From: VRUE01 sp963728045 | Lineage (GTDB): Bacteria > Actinomycetota > Thermoleophilia > Solirubrobacterales > 70-9 | DNA: 64,000 bases | Direction of reading: 5' to 3' | Assembly: GCA_963728045.1 (NCBI GenBank) | Contig: CAVSIE010000002.1 | Location: forward strand, 806,001-870,000 | In this document: one piece after another, positions 27,834-35,629 of the stretch | Numbering within the stretch: the first letter of the stretch is position 1 | Layout of the letters: each line of letters opens with the position of its first letter | The notes under the pieces: generated by a model | Told to the model about the DNA's origin: nothing | The model's database searches: none | The model's input: only the letters and a program-made list of their open reading frames with translations | Program-made: the position numbers and the translations under genes

Positions 27834-28838
27834 TCAGGAGAGGTCGGGTAGACCCTCGTCCGGGGTCGAGGCCTCGGCGTGAGTGCGGCGTGGGATGCGG
27901 CCGGCGCGGCGGGCGGCGTGGCCGGCCTCGACCGCCTGGCGCATCGCGGTCGCCATCGCCACCGGGTCCTCGGCGCCGAAGATCGAGCTGGCGATCATCA
28001 CCGCGTCGCAGCCCAGCTCCATCGCCAGGGCGGCGTCGGAGGCGGTGCCGATGCCGGCGTCGAGGACGACCGGGACGCTGGCGCGCTCGGCGATGATCGC
28101 GACGTTGTAGGGGTTGCGGATCCCGGCCCCGGAGCCGATCGGCGAGCCCAGTGGCATCACCGCCGCGCAGCCGGCCTCCTCGAGGCGACGGGCGAGGATC
28201 GGGTCGTCGTTGGTGTAGGGGAGGACGGTGAAGCCTTCGCCGACGAGGGTCTCGGCGGCGTCGAGCAGCTCGACCGCGTCGGGGAAGAGGGTGCGGTCGT
28301 CGCCGATCACCTCGAGCTTGATCCAGTCTGTCTCGAACGCCTCGCGGGCGAGGTGGGCGGTGCGGACCGCGTCGCGCGCGGTGTAGCAACCGGCCGTGTT
28401 GGGGAGCGCGACCATGCCGAGGCGGTCGAGCACGTCGAGCACCGATCCCTTGGCGGCGGGGTCGATCCGGCGCAGGGCGACGGTGATGATCTCGGCGCCG
28501 GAGGCGCTCAGCGCCGCCTCCATCTGCTCGAGCGAGCGGAAGCCTCCCGTGCCGGCGATCAGGCGGGAGTGCCACTCGCGACCGGCGAGGCTCCAGGGCT
28601 GGGTCGTGGGCGTAGCGGCGATGTCCATTTCCTGGCCGCCCTGGATCGCGGCGAGCACCTCGACCTTGCCGCCCTCCATGAGCGGAGTCGCGGCCCACTC
28701 GCTCCTCGGCACCACCTCGCCGTCGAGGGCGACGGCGACACCGCGAGCCGCCTGCTCGGCGCCCGCCTCGCGCACCGCGTCGGCGAGCGTCGCGCCCTCC
28801 GACAGCTCACACGCCTCGCCGTTGAGCTCGATTCTCAT
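27834..28838 (-). CDS. thiG: Fused sulfur carrier ThiS and thiazole synthase ThiG
   Basis: 334 residues from ATG 28838. Residues 1-68 are ThiS (MRIELNGEACELSEGATLAD... ending VLAAIQGG); residues ~70 on are ThiG (REWHSRLIAGTGGFRSL, NTAGCYTARDAV, DWIKLEVIGDD with the Schiff-base lysine, MPLGSPIGSGAGI). No stop codon separates them: GGC GGC CAG GAA ATG reads straight through. Free ThiS needs its terminal Gly-Gly as a thiocarboxylate, so the fusion must be cleaved, or ThiG must also be made from the internal ATG after the Gly-Gly. ThiS-ThiG fusions are known elsewhere. The ATG overlaps the thiO stop by four bases. Makes the thiazole half of thiamine. Confidence 0.93.
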   Translation of the reverse strand: MRIELNGEACELSEGATLADAVREAGAEQAARGVAVALDGEVVPRSEWAATPLMEGGKVEVLAAIQGGQEMDIAATPTTQPWSLAGREWHSRLIAGTGGFRSLEQMEAALSASGAEIITVALRRIDPAAKGSVLDVLDRLGMVALPNTAGCYTARDAVRTAHLAREAFETDWIKLEVIGDDRTLFPDAVELLDAAETLVGEGFTVLPYTNDDPILARRLEEAGCAAVMPLGSPIGSGAGIRNPYNVAIIAERASVPVVLDAGIGTASDAALAMELGCDAVMIASSIFGAEDPVAMATAMRQAVEAGHAARRAGRIPRRTHAEASTPDEGLPDLS

Positions 28839-29932
28839 CGCGCCACCCCCGCCGGCGCGTGCAGCAGCTCCGCCACCTTCTCCGCCGCAAGCGGCGCCAG
28901 CAGGACGCCGTTGCGGTAGTGGCCGCAGGCGAGGATCAGGCCGTCGAGAGCCCCGAGGCCGACCAGCGGCAGGTTGTCGGGCGTGCCGGGGCGGAGGCCG
29001 GCGGCCGCGTCGAGCAGCTCCATCTCGGCGACGTCGGGCAGCAGGCGGTAAGCCTCGCGCAGCAGCTCGTGGACGCCGCCCGCGGTGACCGCGGTGTCGA
29101 AGCCCTGCTCCTCCACCGTGGCGCCGACGATCAGGCGCCCGTCCTCGCGCGGCACCAGGTAGACCCGCTCGGAGGCGAGGATCCGCCGGCAGGGCGCAAC
29201 GCCATCGCGGGAGCGCAGCTCGACGATCTGGCCCTTGACCGGGCGGACCGGGGGGCGGGCGGACTCCGGCAGCCACTCGGCGCCCGACCAGGCGCCGGCG
29301 GCAAGGACGACCGCGGCGGCGCAAAGCTCCTCGCCCGAGGCGGTGCGCACGCCGGCGATCCGCTCCCCATCGAGCCGCGCCGCGACCACCTCAGTCCCGG
29401 TTCGCACCTCCACCCCTCTCCCGGCCAGCGCTGCGAGCAGGGCAGCACTCAGCGCCCGCGGGTCAACGGCCGCCTCGTCCGGAGCGTGGACGCCGCCGTT
29501 GAAGGACGGGGTCAGGCCGGGCTCGAGCTCGCGACAGCCCCGCGGCGGCAGCCACTCGGCGCCGAGCCCAAGCGAGCGCTGCAGGTCGTGGACGCGGCGC
29601 AGCTCCGCCGCCTCGTCGCGGTCGAGTGCGATGTGGAGGGCGCCGAGCCGCGCGTACCCGGTCGAGACGCCGGTCTCCGCTTCGAGCTCCTCGACGAAGC
29701 TCGGGTAGCGCTCGGCGGCGGCGAGGGTCATCTGCAGCAGCTCGGGCTCGCCGAAGGTCAGCTCGCCGACCGGCGCCAGCATCCCTGCGGCGACGCGGGT
29801 CGCCCCGGCGGGGGGCTCAGCGCGGTCGACGAGCGCCACCCGCGCCCCGTCCCGCGCTGCGCGCCAGGCGCAGGAGAGGCCGATGACCCCACCGCCAACG
29901 ATGATCGCGTCGTAGCTCCGCTGCTCGTTCAC
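28835..29932 (-). CDS. thiO: Glycine oxidase (thiamine thiazole branch)
   Basis: 365 residues from GTG 29932. An in-frame ATG at 29950 lies inside the conserved 3' core of the TPP riboswitch and is not used as the start here. FAD-dependent oxidase that turns glycine into iminoglycine for ThiG. Motifs: DAIIVGGGVIGLSCAWRAA (FAD dinucleotide loop), GATRVAAGMLAP, and a C-terminal GLRPGTPDNLPLVG with LILACGHYRNGVLLAP. First gene of the riboswitch-controlled thiO-thiSG transcript. Confidence 0.94.
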   Translation of the reverse strand: MNEQRSYDAIIVGGGVIGLSCAWRAARDGARVALVDRAEPPAGATRVAAGMLAPVGELTFGEPELLQMTLAAAERYPSFVEELEAETGVSTGYARLGALHIALDRDEAAELRRVHDLQRSLGLGAEWLPPRGCRELEPGLTPSFNGGVHAPDEAAVDPRALSAALLAALAGRGVEVRTGTEVVAARLDGERIAGVRTASGEELCAAAVVLAAGAWSGAEWLPESARPPVRPVKGQIVELRSRDGVAPCRRILASERVYLVPREDGRLIVGATVEEQGFDTAVTAGGVHELLREAYRLLPDVAEMELLDAAAGLRPGTPDNLPLVGLGALDGLILACGHYRNGVLLAPLAAEKVAELLHAPAGVAR

Positions 29933-29936
29933 TCTT

Positions 29937-30022
29937 GCCTCCGCCGGCATTACCCGGATCAGGTCCAGACGGTCGGTGACCTCGTCGCCACCCTCTCAGC
30001 CCCGGCTCGGGACTCCCGTACA
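29937..30022 (-). promoter_or_regulatory. TPP riboswitch (thi box)
   Basis: On the minus strand the leader contains the two conserved thi-box cores: GGGGCTGAGAGGG and, ~30 bases later, CTGATCCGGGTAATGCCGG followed by CGGAGG. This matches the TPP aptamer. The 3' end of the aptamer carries the GGCGGAGG that serves as ribosome binding site for GTG 29932, so ligand binding would hide it: control of translation is the likely mode. thiE, on the other strand, has no such element. Confidence 0.93.
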
Positions 30023-30070
30023 CATCGATGCTACCCCTCCGGAGTCGGCGTCAAGCGATAATCGAGTCAT

Positions 30071-30763
30071 ATGAGCCTGGCACCCCCAGAGGCGACCGGT
30101 CCGCTGCGCCGCGAGCGGCTGCGCACCGCGCGGCTCTACTTCGTCTGCGAGGCGCAACCGCACGGTGAGGATCCCGAGGCGCTGCTGCATGCGGCGCTGA
30201 GCGGCGGCGCCGACATCGTTCAGATGCGCGAGAAGTCCCTCCCCCGCCGCGAGGTCGAGCTCTCGGCCAGCACCTTCCGCCGCCTCTGCGATACCTACAG
30301 CGCGCTCTTCATCGTCAACGACGACCCTGACCTGGCCCGAGCGGTCAACGCCGACGGCGTCCACGTCGGGCAGGACGACATGCCGGCGGAGGAGGTGCGG
30401 GCGATCCTCGGCCCCGACGCAATCGTCGGACTCTCGACGCACTCGAAGGAGCAGCTCGCGGCCGCGGCCGAGCAACCAGTCGACTACGTGAGCGTCGGCC
30501 CTATCTGGGAGACGCCGACGAAGGAGGGCCGGCCCGGTGTCGGCCTGGAGCTGATCTCGCACGCCGCCGCCAACGCTCCACACCCTTTCTTCGCGATCGG
30601 TGGCATCGACCCCTCGAACGCGGAGCAGGTGGTGGGGGCCGGGGCGCGGCGGCTCTGTGTCGTCCGCGCGATCCGCGATGCCGAGGATCCGGCCGCCGTG
30701 GCTACCGAGCTGCGCCGCGCCTTCGCCGCGGGAGAGTCCGGAGGAGTCGCGCCCGGTGGCTGA
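30071..30763 (+). CDS. thiE: Thiamine-phosphate synthase
   Basis: 230 residues from ATG 30071. Joins the pyrimidine and thiazole phosphates. TIM-barrel motifs: GGADIVQMREKSLPR, LFIVNDDPDLARAVNADGVHVGQDD (split motif NDDPDLA and GVHVGQDD), GLSTHSKEQL, DYVSVGPIWETPTKEGRPG and FFAIGGID. It is divergent from thiO with about 140 bases between start codons. Its end overlaps the next membrane-protein gene by eight bases. Confidence 0.95.
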   Translation: MSLAPPEATGPLRRERLRTARLYFVCEAQPHGEDPEALLHAALSGGADIVQMREKSLPRREVELSASTFRRLCDTYSALFIVNDDPDLARAVNADGVHVGQDDMPAEEVRAILGPDAIVGLSTHSKEQLAAAAEQPVDYVSVGPIWETPTKEGRPGVGLELISHAAANAPHPFFAIGGIDPSNAEQVVGAGARRLCVVRAIRDAEDPAAVATELRRAFAAGESGGVAPGG

Positions 30764-31259
30764 GGAGGCTCCACGCAAGCGCAAGCGGCGCGACGCCTCG
30801 AACGGGCGCGAGCGGATGATGCGCGGCTACGCCCGGGCCGAGCAGCGCAACCAGGAAGCGCGCGACGCGCTGGAGCCGCTGCGGCAGGGCGAACGACCGC
30901 TCGTGGTGACGATCGGCGCCGTGCTCTCGGGGCTGATCGCGCTCTCGATCCTCGCCGGCTACGTCGCCGGGGTCGAGGTCGACGGCGAGCGCGCGGACTT
31001 CGCCCAGGTCGCGGCGCCGGCCCTGCTGATGGGGATCATGGCCTGGGGCATGTGGCAAGCCCGCTACTGGGCCGTGCTCGGCTTCCAGGTGATCCTCGTC
31101 TTCCTCATCTTCAGCGCCGTCTTCGGCCTCGCCGCGCAGGCGGCTTCGGTGGGTCAGATCGCAGCCACGCTCGGCCTGCTCGCCGTCTCGGGCAGCTTCT
31201 TCTACTTCATGGTCAAAGCGATGGCGCGGATCCAGATGCCGAGCCGAAGAACCGATTAG
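30756..31259 (+). CDS. Four-helix membrane protein of unknown function
   Basis: 167 residues from GTG 30756, with GGAGGAG upstream and inside thiE. A ~45-residue highly basic cytoplasmic start (PRKRKRRD, RERMMRGYARAEQRN) precedes four hydrophobic helices: VVTIGAVLSGLIALSILAGY, APALLMGIMAWGMWQ, WAVLGFQVILVFLIFSAVFG and TLGLLAVSGSFFYFMV. I do not recognise the family. It overlaps thiE by eight bases and precedes the dihydrolipoyl dehydrogenase gene. Confidence 0.75.
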   Translation: MAEEAPRKRKRRDASNGRERMMRGYARAEQRNQEARDALEPLRQGERPLVVTIGAVLSGLIALSILAGYVAGVEVDGERADFAQVAAPALLMGIMAWGMWQARYWAVLGFQVILVFLIFSAVFGLAAQAASVGQIAATLGLLAVSGSFFYFMVKAMARIQMPSRRTD

Positions 31260-31293
31260 CGAGCGGTGACACCGTTTCTATAGGCTCGGGACC

Positions 31294-32661
31294 GTGGCGG
31301 ACTCCTACGACGTGATCGTCATCGGCGCCGGCCCGGGTGGCTACGTCGCCGCGATCCGCGCCGCCCAGCTGGGAAAGAAAACGGCCGTGGTCGAGAGCGA
31401 TAAGGCGGGGGGGCGCTGCCTCAACTACGCCTGCATCCCGGCCAAGACGGTGCTGCGCACAGCCGAGATCTACGAGCAGGCCCGCCACAGCGCCGAGCTC
31501 GGGATCACGGTCAAGGACGCCTCGATCGACTGGGAGGCGCTGGGCAAGCGGCGCGCCTCGGTCTCGGAGTCGCTCTCCAGCGGGGTCAAGATGCTCTTCC
31601 AGAAGAACAAGATCGCGCTGATCGAGGGCGAGGGCGCGCTCACCGCCGAGGGCGACGTCAAGGTCGGCGGCGAGGTCTACGGGGCCGGCACGGTGGTGCT
31701 CGCCACCGGCTCAGTGGCGCTGCCGATCCCAGGGGTCGAGTTCGGCGATCGTGTCCTCGATACCTGGGGCGCCTGGTCGCTGCCCGAGCAACCAAAGAAG
31801 ATCGCGGTCGCCGGGGCCGGGGCCTCAGGCTGCGAGATCGCCTCCGCCTACGGCCGCTTCGGCGCCGAGGTGCTGCTGATCGAGATGCTCGACCAGATCC
31901 TCCCCGCCGAGGACAAGGACATGGCCCGCGTCGTCGAGCGGGCCTTCAAGAAGCAGAACATCACCATCTCCACCGGCGCCCCGGTCGAGAACGTCGAGGC
32001 CAGCGGCAAGTCGGTCAAGCTCAGCTACGGGGGAGACTCGACCGAGGTCGATTACCTCTGCATCGCCGGCGGGCGCGGCCCTGACGTCGAGGGATTGGGG
32101 CTCGCCGAGGCCGGGGTCGAGCTGGAGGAGAGCGGCAAGATCAAGGTCGACGAGTTCGGCCGCACCTCGAACCAGAAGGTCTACGCGATCGGCGACCTGG
32201 TCAACGCCAAGGCGCTCGCCCACAAGGCCTCCGAGGAGGGCGTGGTCGCGGTCGAGCACGCGGCCGGCGAGCGCACCCACCCGGTCGACCAGAACCTGGT
32301 CGCCGGCGCCACCTTCTGCCACCCGCAGGTAGCGAGCGTCGGGCTGACCGAGGCGGCGGCCAAGGAGTCGGGGCATGAGGTCAAGGTCGGCAAGCAGAAG
32401 CTGGGCGGAGTCGGCGGGGCGACCGTCTACGACGACAAAGACGGCCTGGTCAAGCTGGTCGTCGACGCCAAGTACGGCGAGGTGCTCGGCGCGCACGTGG
32501 TCGGCAACCGCGCCTGCGACATGATCGCCGAGCTGGTGGCGACGATGGCGCTGGAGGGCGGCTACCAGGAGCTGGCCCGGGTCGTCCACCCCCACCCCAC
32601 CCTCTCCGAGGCGGTCCTCGACGCCGCCCGCGCTGTCGACGGCTGGGCGATCCACGCTTGA
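31294..32661 (+). CDS. lpd: Dihydrolipoyl dehydrogenase
   Basis: 455 residues from GTG 31294. Flavoprotein E3 that reoxidises the lipoyl group of PdhC with NAD. FAD loop DVIVIGAGPGGYVAAIRAA; redox disulfide GGRCLNYACIPAK (CxxxxC as in the family, with Arg and Tyr-Ala where Thr and Arg-Gly are more common); NAD loop AVAGAGASGCEIASAYGRFG; C-terminal catalytic HPHPTLSEAVLDAA with the His-Glu pair. It opens a run lpd-DsbA-like-pdhA-pdhB-pdhC. The downstream gene starts inside its stop codon region (four-base overlap). Confidence 0.96.
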   Translation: MADSYDVIVIGAGPGGYVAAIRAAQLGKKTAVVESDKAGGRCLNYACIPAKTVLRTAEIYEQARHSAELGITVKDASIDWEALGKRRASVSESLSSGVKMLFQKNKIALIEGEGALTAEGDVKVGGEVYGAGTVVLATGSVALPIPGVEFGDRVLDTWGAWSLPEQPKKIAVAGAGASGCEIASAYGRFGAEVLLIEMLDQILPAEDKDMARVVERAFKKQNITISTGAPVENVEASGKSVKLSYGGDSTEVDYLCIAGGRGPDVEGLGLAEAGVELEESGKIKVDEFGRTSNQKVYAIGDLVNAKALAHKASEEGVVAVEHAAGERTHPVDQNLVAGATFCHPQVASVGLTEAAAKESGHEVKVGKQKLGGVGGATVYDDKDGLVKLVVDAKYGEVLGAHVVGNRACDMIAELVATMALEGGYQELARVVHPHPTLSEAVLDAARAVDGWAIHA

Positions 32662-33248
32662 CCGCCGAGCGGGCAACCTTCTACTTCGACCTCGGCTCCC
32701 CCTACGCGTACCTGACCGCCGAGCGGATCAGCGGGCTCTTCACCGACGCCGAGCTCGAGCAGCCGGAGTGGCAGCCGATCCTGCTCGGCGGCCTCTTCCA
32801 GCGCTTCGGACGCGACTCCTGGGCGAACGGGCCGGAGCGGGACGACGGGATCGCCGAGGTCGAGCGGCGCGCCCGCGGCTACGGGCTGCCGCGACTCGTG
32901 TGGCCCGACCCCTGGCCCGGCAACACGCTGGTCGCGATGCGCGCCGCCACCTTCGCCAAGCAGACCGGCCGCACCGTCTCCTTCGCCCTCGCCGCCTTCC
33001 GCCAGGCCTTCGCCGCCGGCCGCGACCTCACCGACGGCGAGAACGTGCTGATCGCCGCCGCCGCCTGCGAGCTGCACCCGAACGCGGTGACCAAGGCGGT
33101 GCAGACCGACGTGGTCAAGAACGCGCTGCGCGAGGCGACCGACGAAGCCGCCGAGCGGGGCGTGATCGGTGTGCCCTCGCTGGTCGTCGGCGACGAGGTG
33201 TTCTGGGGGGACGACAGGGTTGACGAGGCGGTCGCCGCCGCGAGCTAA
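32658..33248 (+). CDS. DsbA-family protein (2-hydroxychromene-2-carboxylate isomerase-like)
   Basis: 196 residues from TTG 32658, overlapping the lpd stop by four bases. Thioredoxin-fold protein of the DSBA/HCCA isomerase group: FYFDLGSPYAYLTAER at the N-terminus has Ser-Pro in the active-site position instead of CxxC, and GVIGVPSLVVGDEVFWGDD has the conserved cis-Pro and the closing FWG motif. Characterised relatives are glutathione-dependent isomerases; the substrate here is unknown. Its position inside the PDH run is unusual. Confidence 0.88.
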   Translation: MTAERATFYFDLGSPYAYLTAERISGLFTDAELEQPEWQPILLGGLFQRFGRDSWANGPERDDGIAEVERRARGYGLPRLVWPDPWPGNTLVAMRAATFAKQTGRTVSFALAAFRQAFAAGRDLTDGENVLIAAAACELHPNAVTKAVQTDVVKNALREATDEAAERGVIGVPSLVVGDEVFWGDDRVDEAVAAAS

Positions 33249-33260
33249 TGTCAGTCCCGA

Positions 33261-34493
33261 ATGGCTGACCTCCCCGACGCCTCCACCTGTTACGAGCTGC
33301 TCGCGAAGATGACGCTGATCCGTCGCTTCGAGGAGGAGGCGGGGCGTCAGTACCAACGGGCGAAGGCCGGCGGCTTCCTCCACCTGGCGATCGGCGAGGA
33401 GGCGACGATCGTCGGCACCACCTCGGTGATGCGCGACGCGGACTACCTGATCGGCACCTACCGCACCCACGGCCACGCGATCGCCCGCGGCACCGAGCCA
33501 AAGCGGGTGATGGCGGAGCTGTTCGGCCGTGTCGACGGGACTAGCGGCGGCCGCGGCGGCTCGATGCACATCTTCGACCGCGAGAACCGCTTCATGGGCG
33601 GCTACGGAGTGGTCGGCGGCAACCTGCCGCTGGCGGCGGGCCTGGCGCTCTCCTCCGACTACAAGGGTGAAGACGCCGTCACCGTCTGCATGTTCGGCGA
33701 TGGCGCCTCCAACACCGGCAACTTCGGCGAGACGATGAACCTGGCGGCGCTCTGGAAGCTGCCGGTCTTCTTCCTGGTCGAGAACAACCTCTACGGGATG
33801 GGGACCTCGGTCGAGAGGCACTCCGCCCAGACCGACCTCTCGAAGAAGGCCGAGGGCTATGGGATCAGCGGCGAGCGGGTAGACGGGATGGATGTGCTGG
33901 CGGTGCGCGAGGGCGTCGCCGAGGGGATCCGGCTCGCCCGCGAGGAGCGCCGGCCGACCATCCTCGAGGCCTTCACCTACCGCTACCGCGGCCACTCCGC
34001 CGCCGACCCCGAGGTCTACCGGGAGCGCGAGGAGGTCGAGGAGTGGCAGGAGAAGGACCCGATCGAGAGTTTCGCGCGGCGCTGCATCGAGGCGGAGGTG
34101 CTGGGCGAGCGCGAGGTGCAGGAGACGCGCGAAAAGGCGGAGGAGAAGGTGATGGAGGCGGTCGAGTTCGCCGACGCCTCGCCCGAGCCGGCGCTCGACA
34201 CCCTCTACGAGAACCTCTACGTGCTGGATAGCGAAGCCGGCTGGTACGCGGTCGACGAGCGCAGCCCGGAGCCGCACCGCGGTGAGGACGAGGAGCACAT
34301 GCCCGACGCGGCGCGGGAGCTGGCCGAGGCGGGGGCCGCCTACGCCGGGCAGCCGGACGGGCCGCGGCCAAACCCGGCCGAGCATGGCGACGCGCAGGAG
34401 GGGGTCGAGCCGGAGGTCGACGAAGAGGGCGGCGACTCCCCGGTCGCCGAGGAGAGCGAGGAGCAAGGGGTCACCGAGGAGGTCGAGGACTGA
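33261..34493 (+). CDS. pdhA: Pyruvate (or branched 2-oxoacid) dehydrogenase E1 alpha
   Basis: 410 residues from ATG 33261. Thiamine diphosphate enzyme subunit: MTLIRRFEEEAGRQYQRAKAG, then GTYRTHGHAIARG, and the ThDP motif GDGASNTGNFGETMNLA through VENNLYGMGT. The phosphorylation-loop region YRYRGHSAADPEVYR is conserved. The usual E1 alpha ends near residue ~330; the last ~75 residues are an acidic, low-complexity tail (HRGEDEEHMPD ... SEEQGVTEEVED) of unknown use. The stop overlaps pdhB by one base (TGATG). Confidence 0.95.
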   Translation: MADLPDASTCYELLAKMTLIRRFEEEAGRQYQRAKAGGFLHLAIGEEATIVGTTSVMRDADYLIGTYRTHGHAIARGTEPKRVMAELFGRVDGTSGGRGGSMHIFDRENRFMGGYGVVGGNLPLAAGLALSSDYKGEDAVTVCMFGDGASNTGNFGETMNLAALWKLPVFFLVENNLYGMGTSVERHSAQTDLSKKAEGYGISGERVDGMDVLAVREGVAEGIRLAREERRPTILEAFTYRYRGHSAADPEVYREREEVEEWQEKDPIESFARRCIEAEVLGEREVQETREKAEEKVMEAVEFADASPEPALDTLYENLYVLDSEAGWYAVDERSPEPHRGEDEEHMPDAARELAEAGAAYAGQPDGPRPNPAEHGDAQEGVEPEVDEEGGDSPVAEESEEQGVTEEVED

Positions 34494-35485
34494 TGGCGAC
34501 GCTGCGGATGCGGGAGGCGCTGCGCGACGCGATGGCGGAGGAGATGCGCCGCGACGAGGGCGTCTTCGTGATGGGCGAGGACGTCGGCGTCTTCCAGGGC
34601 GCCTTCAAGGTGACCGAAGGGCTGCTGGAGGAGTTCGGCGAGCGGCGGGTGCGCGACACGCCGATCTCCGAGAACACCATCGTCGGCGCCGGGGCCGGGG
34701 CGGCGATGGCCGGACTGCGCCCAATCGTCGAGCTGATGACGGTCAACTTCTCGCTGCTGGCGCTGGACCAGATCGTCAATCACACCGCCGCGATCCCCTA
34801 CATGTTCAACGGCCAGGCACGGGTGCCGATGGTGATCCGGATGCCGGGCGGCGGCGGGCACCAGCTCGGCCCCACTCACTCGCACAGCTTCGAGGCGCTC
34901 TACCTGCAGGTGCCGGGACTGCTCGTCGCCTGCCCCTCCACCCCGGCCGACGGCAAGGCTCTGCTGAAGACGGCGATCCGCGACGACAACCCGGTGATCT
35001 TCATCGAGCACGAGTCGCTCTACGGGCGCCGCGGCGAGGTCGCGGACGACAGTGAGGACGAGGTGCTGCCGTTCGGGCAGGCTGCCGTGCGCTGCGAGGG
35101 CGGCGACGTGACGATCATCGGCATCCTCAAGATGGCCCACGTGGCCGAAGACGCGGCGCGGGCGCTGTCCAACGAGCACGGGGTCGAGGCCGAGGTGATC
35201 GACCCGCGCACCCTGCGCCCGCTCGACCTCGACACGATCCTCGAGTCGGTACGCAAGACCAACCGGGCGGTGGTGGTCGAGGAGGGCTGGCCGCACGGCG
35301 GCGTCGGCGCCAACCTGGCGGCGCTGATCACCGAGCAGGCCTTCGACCACCTCGACGCGCCGGTGCAGCGGGTGACCGGCGCCGACGTCCACATGCCCTA
35401 CTCGCGGCGGCTCGAGCAGGCGGCGATGCCGCACACCGAGCACGTGGTGAAGGCGGCGCTAGCCACGCTGGAGGGGTCACTGTGA
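34493..35485 (+). CDS. pdhB: Pyruvate (or branched 2-oxoacid) dehydrogenase E1 beta
   Basis: 330 residues from ATG 34493. Transketolase-like pyrimidine domain with MREALRDAMAEEMRRDEGVFVMGEDVG (key part FVMGEDVG), RVRDTPISENTIVGAG, and a C-terminal transketolase domain with DPRTLRPLDLDTI and VVVEEGWPHGGVGANLA. It forms the a2b2 E1 with PdhA. The 144 bases between it and pdhC hold copy 1 of the palindromic repeat. Confidence 0.96.
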   Translation: MATLRMREALRDAMAEEMRRDEGVFVMGEDVGVFQGAFKVTEGLLEEFGERRVRDTPISENTIVGAGAGAAMAGLRPIVELMTVNFSLLALDQIVNHTAAIPYMFNGQARVPMVIRMPGGGGHQLGPTHSHSFEALYLQVPGLLVACPSTPADGKALLKTAIRDDNPVIFIEHESLYGRRGEVADDSEDEVLPFGQAAVRCEGGDVTIIGILKMAHVAEDAARALSNEHGVEAEVIDPRTLRPLDLDTILESVRKTNRAVVVEEGWPHGGVGANLAALITEQAFDHLDAPVQRVTGADVHMPYSRRLEQAAMPHTEHVVKAALATLEGSL

Positions 35486-35499
35486 TGGGTTGCGGCGCG

Positions 35500-35585
35500 G
35501 CGGGTCCTGTCGCCGCAGGGGACCCCCCACCCCCTGCGGTAGCTAAAGCTTCCTCGGGGGTGGTCCCCCCTACGGCGCCACCCGC
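35500..35585. repeat. 86-bp palindromic repeat, copy 1 (intergenic)
   Basis: One of three copies in the window (others 36098-36183, inverted, and 40045-40130). Ends GCGGGT / ACCCGC are inverted repeats; inside are GC-rich stems and an AGCTAAAGCT centre, so the whole can fold into a long hairpin. It differs from copy 3 at one base and from copy 2 at eight. It lies between pdhB and pdhC; the pdhC ribosome site follows 30 bases later, so the hairpin could affect expression of the lower gene. Confidence 0.92.
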
Positions 35586-35629
35586 CGCGAGGAGCCCAAC
35601 TCAGGGACGCCTATCAAGGAGCGTCGAGC

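Noticed and set aside
29932..29950. thiO start at ATG 29950
   Set aside because: It lies inside the conserved GGGTAATGCC core of the TPP riboswitch; GTG 29932 has the ribosome site.
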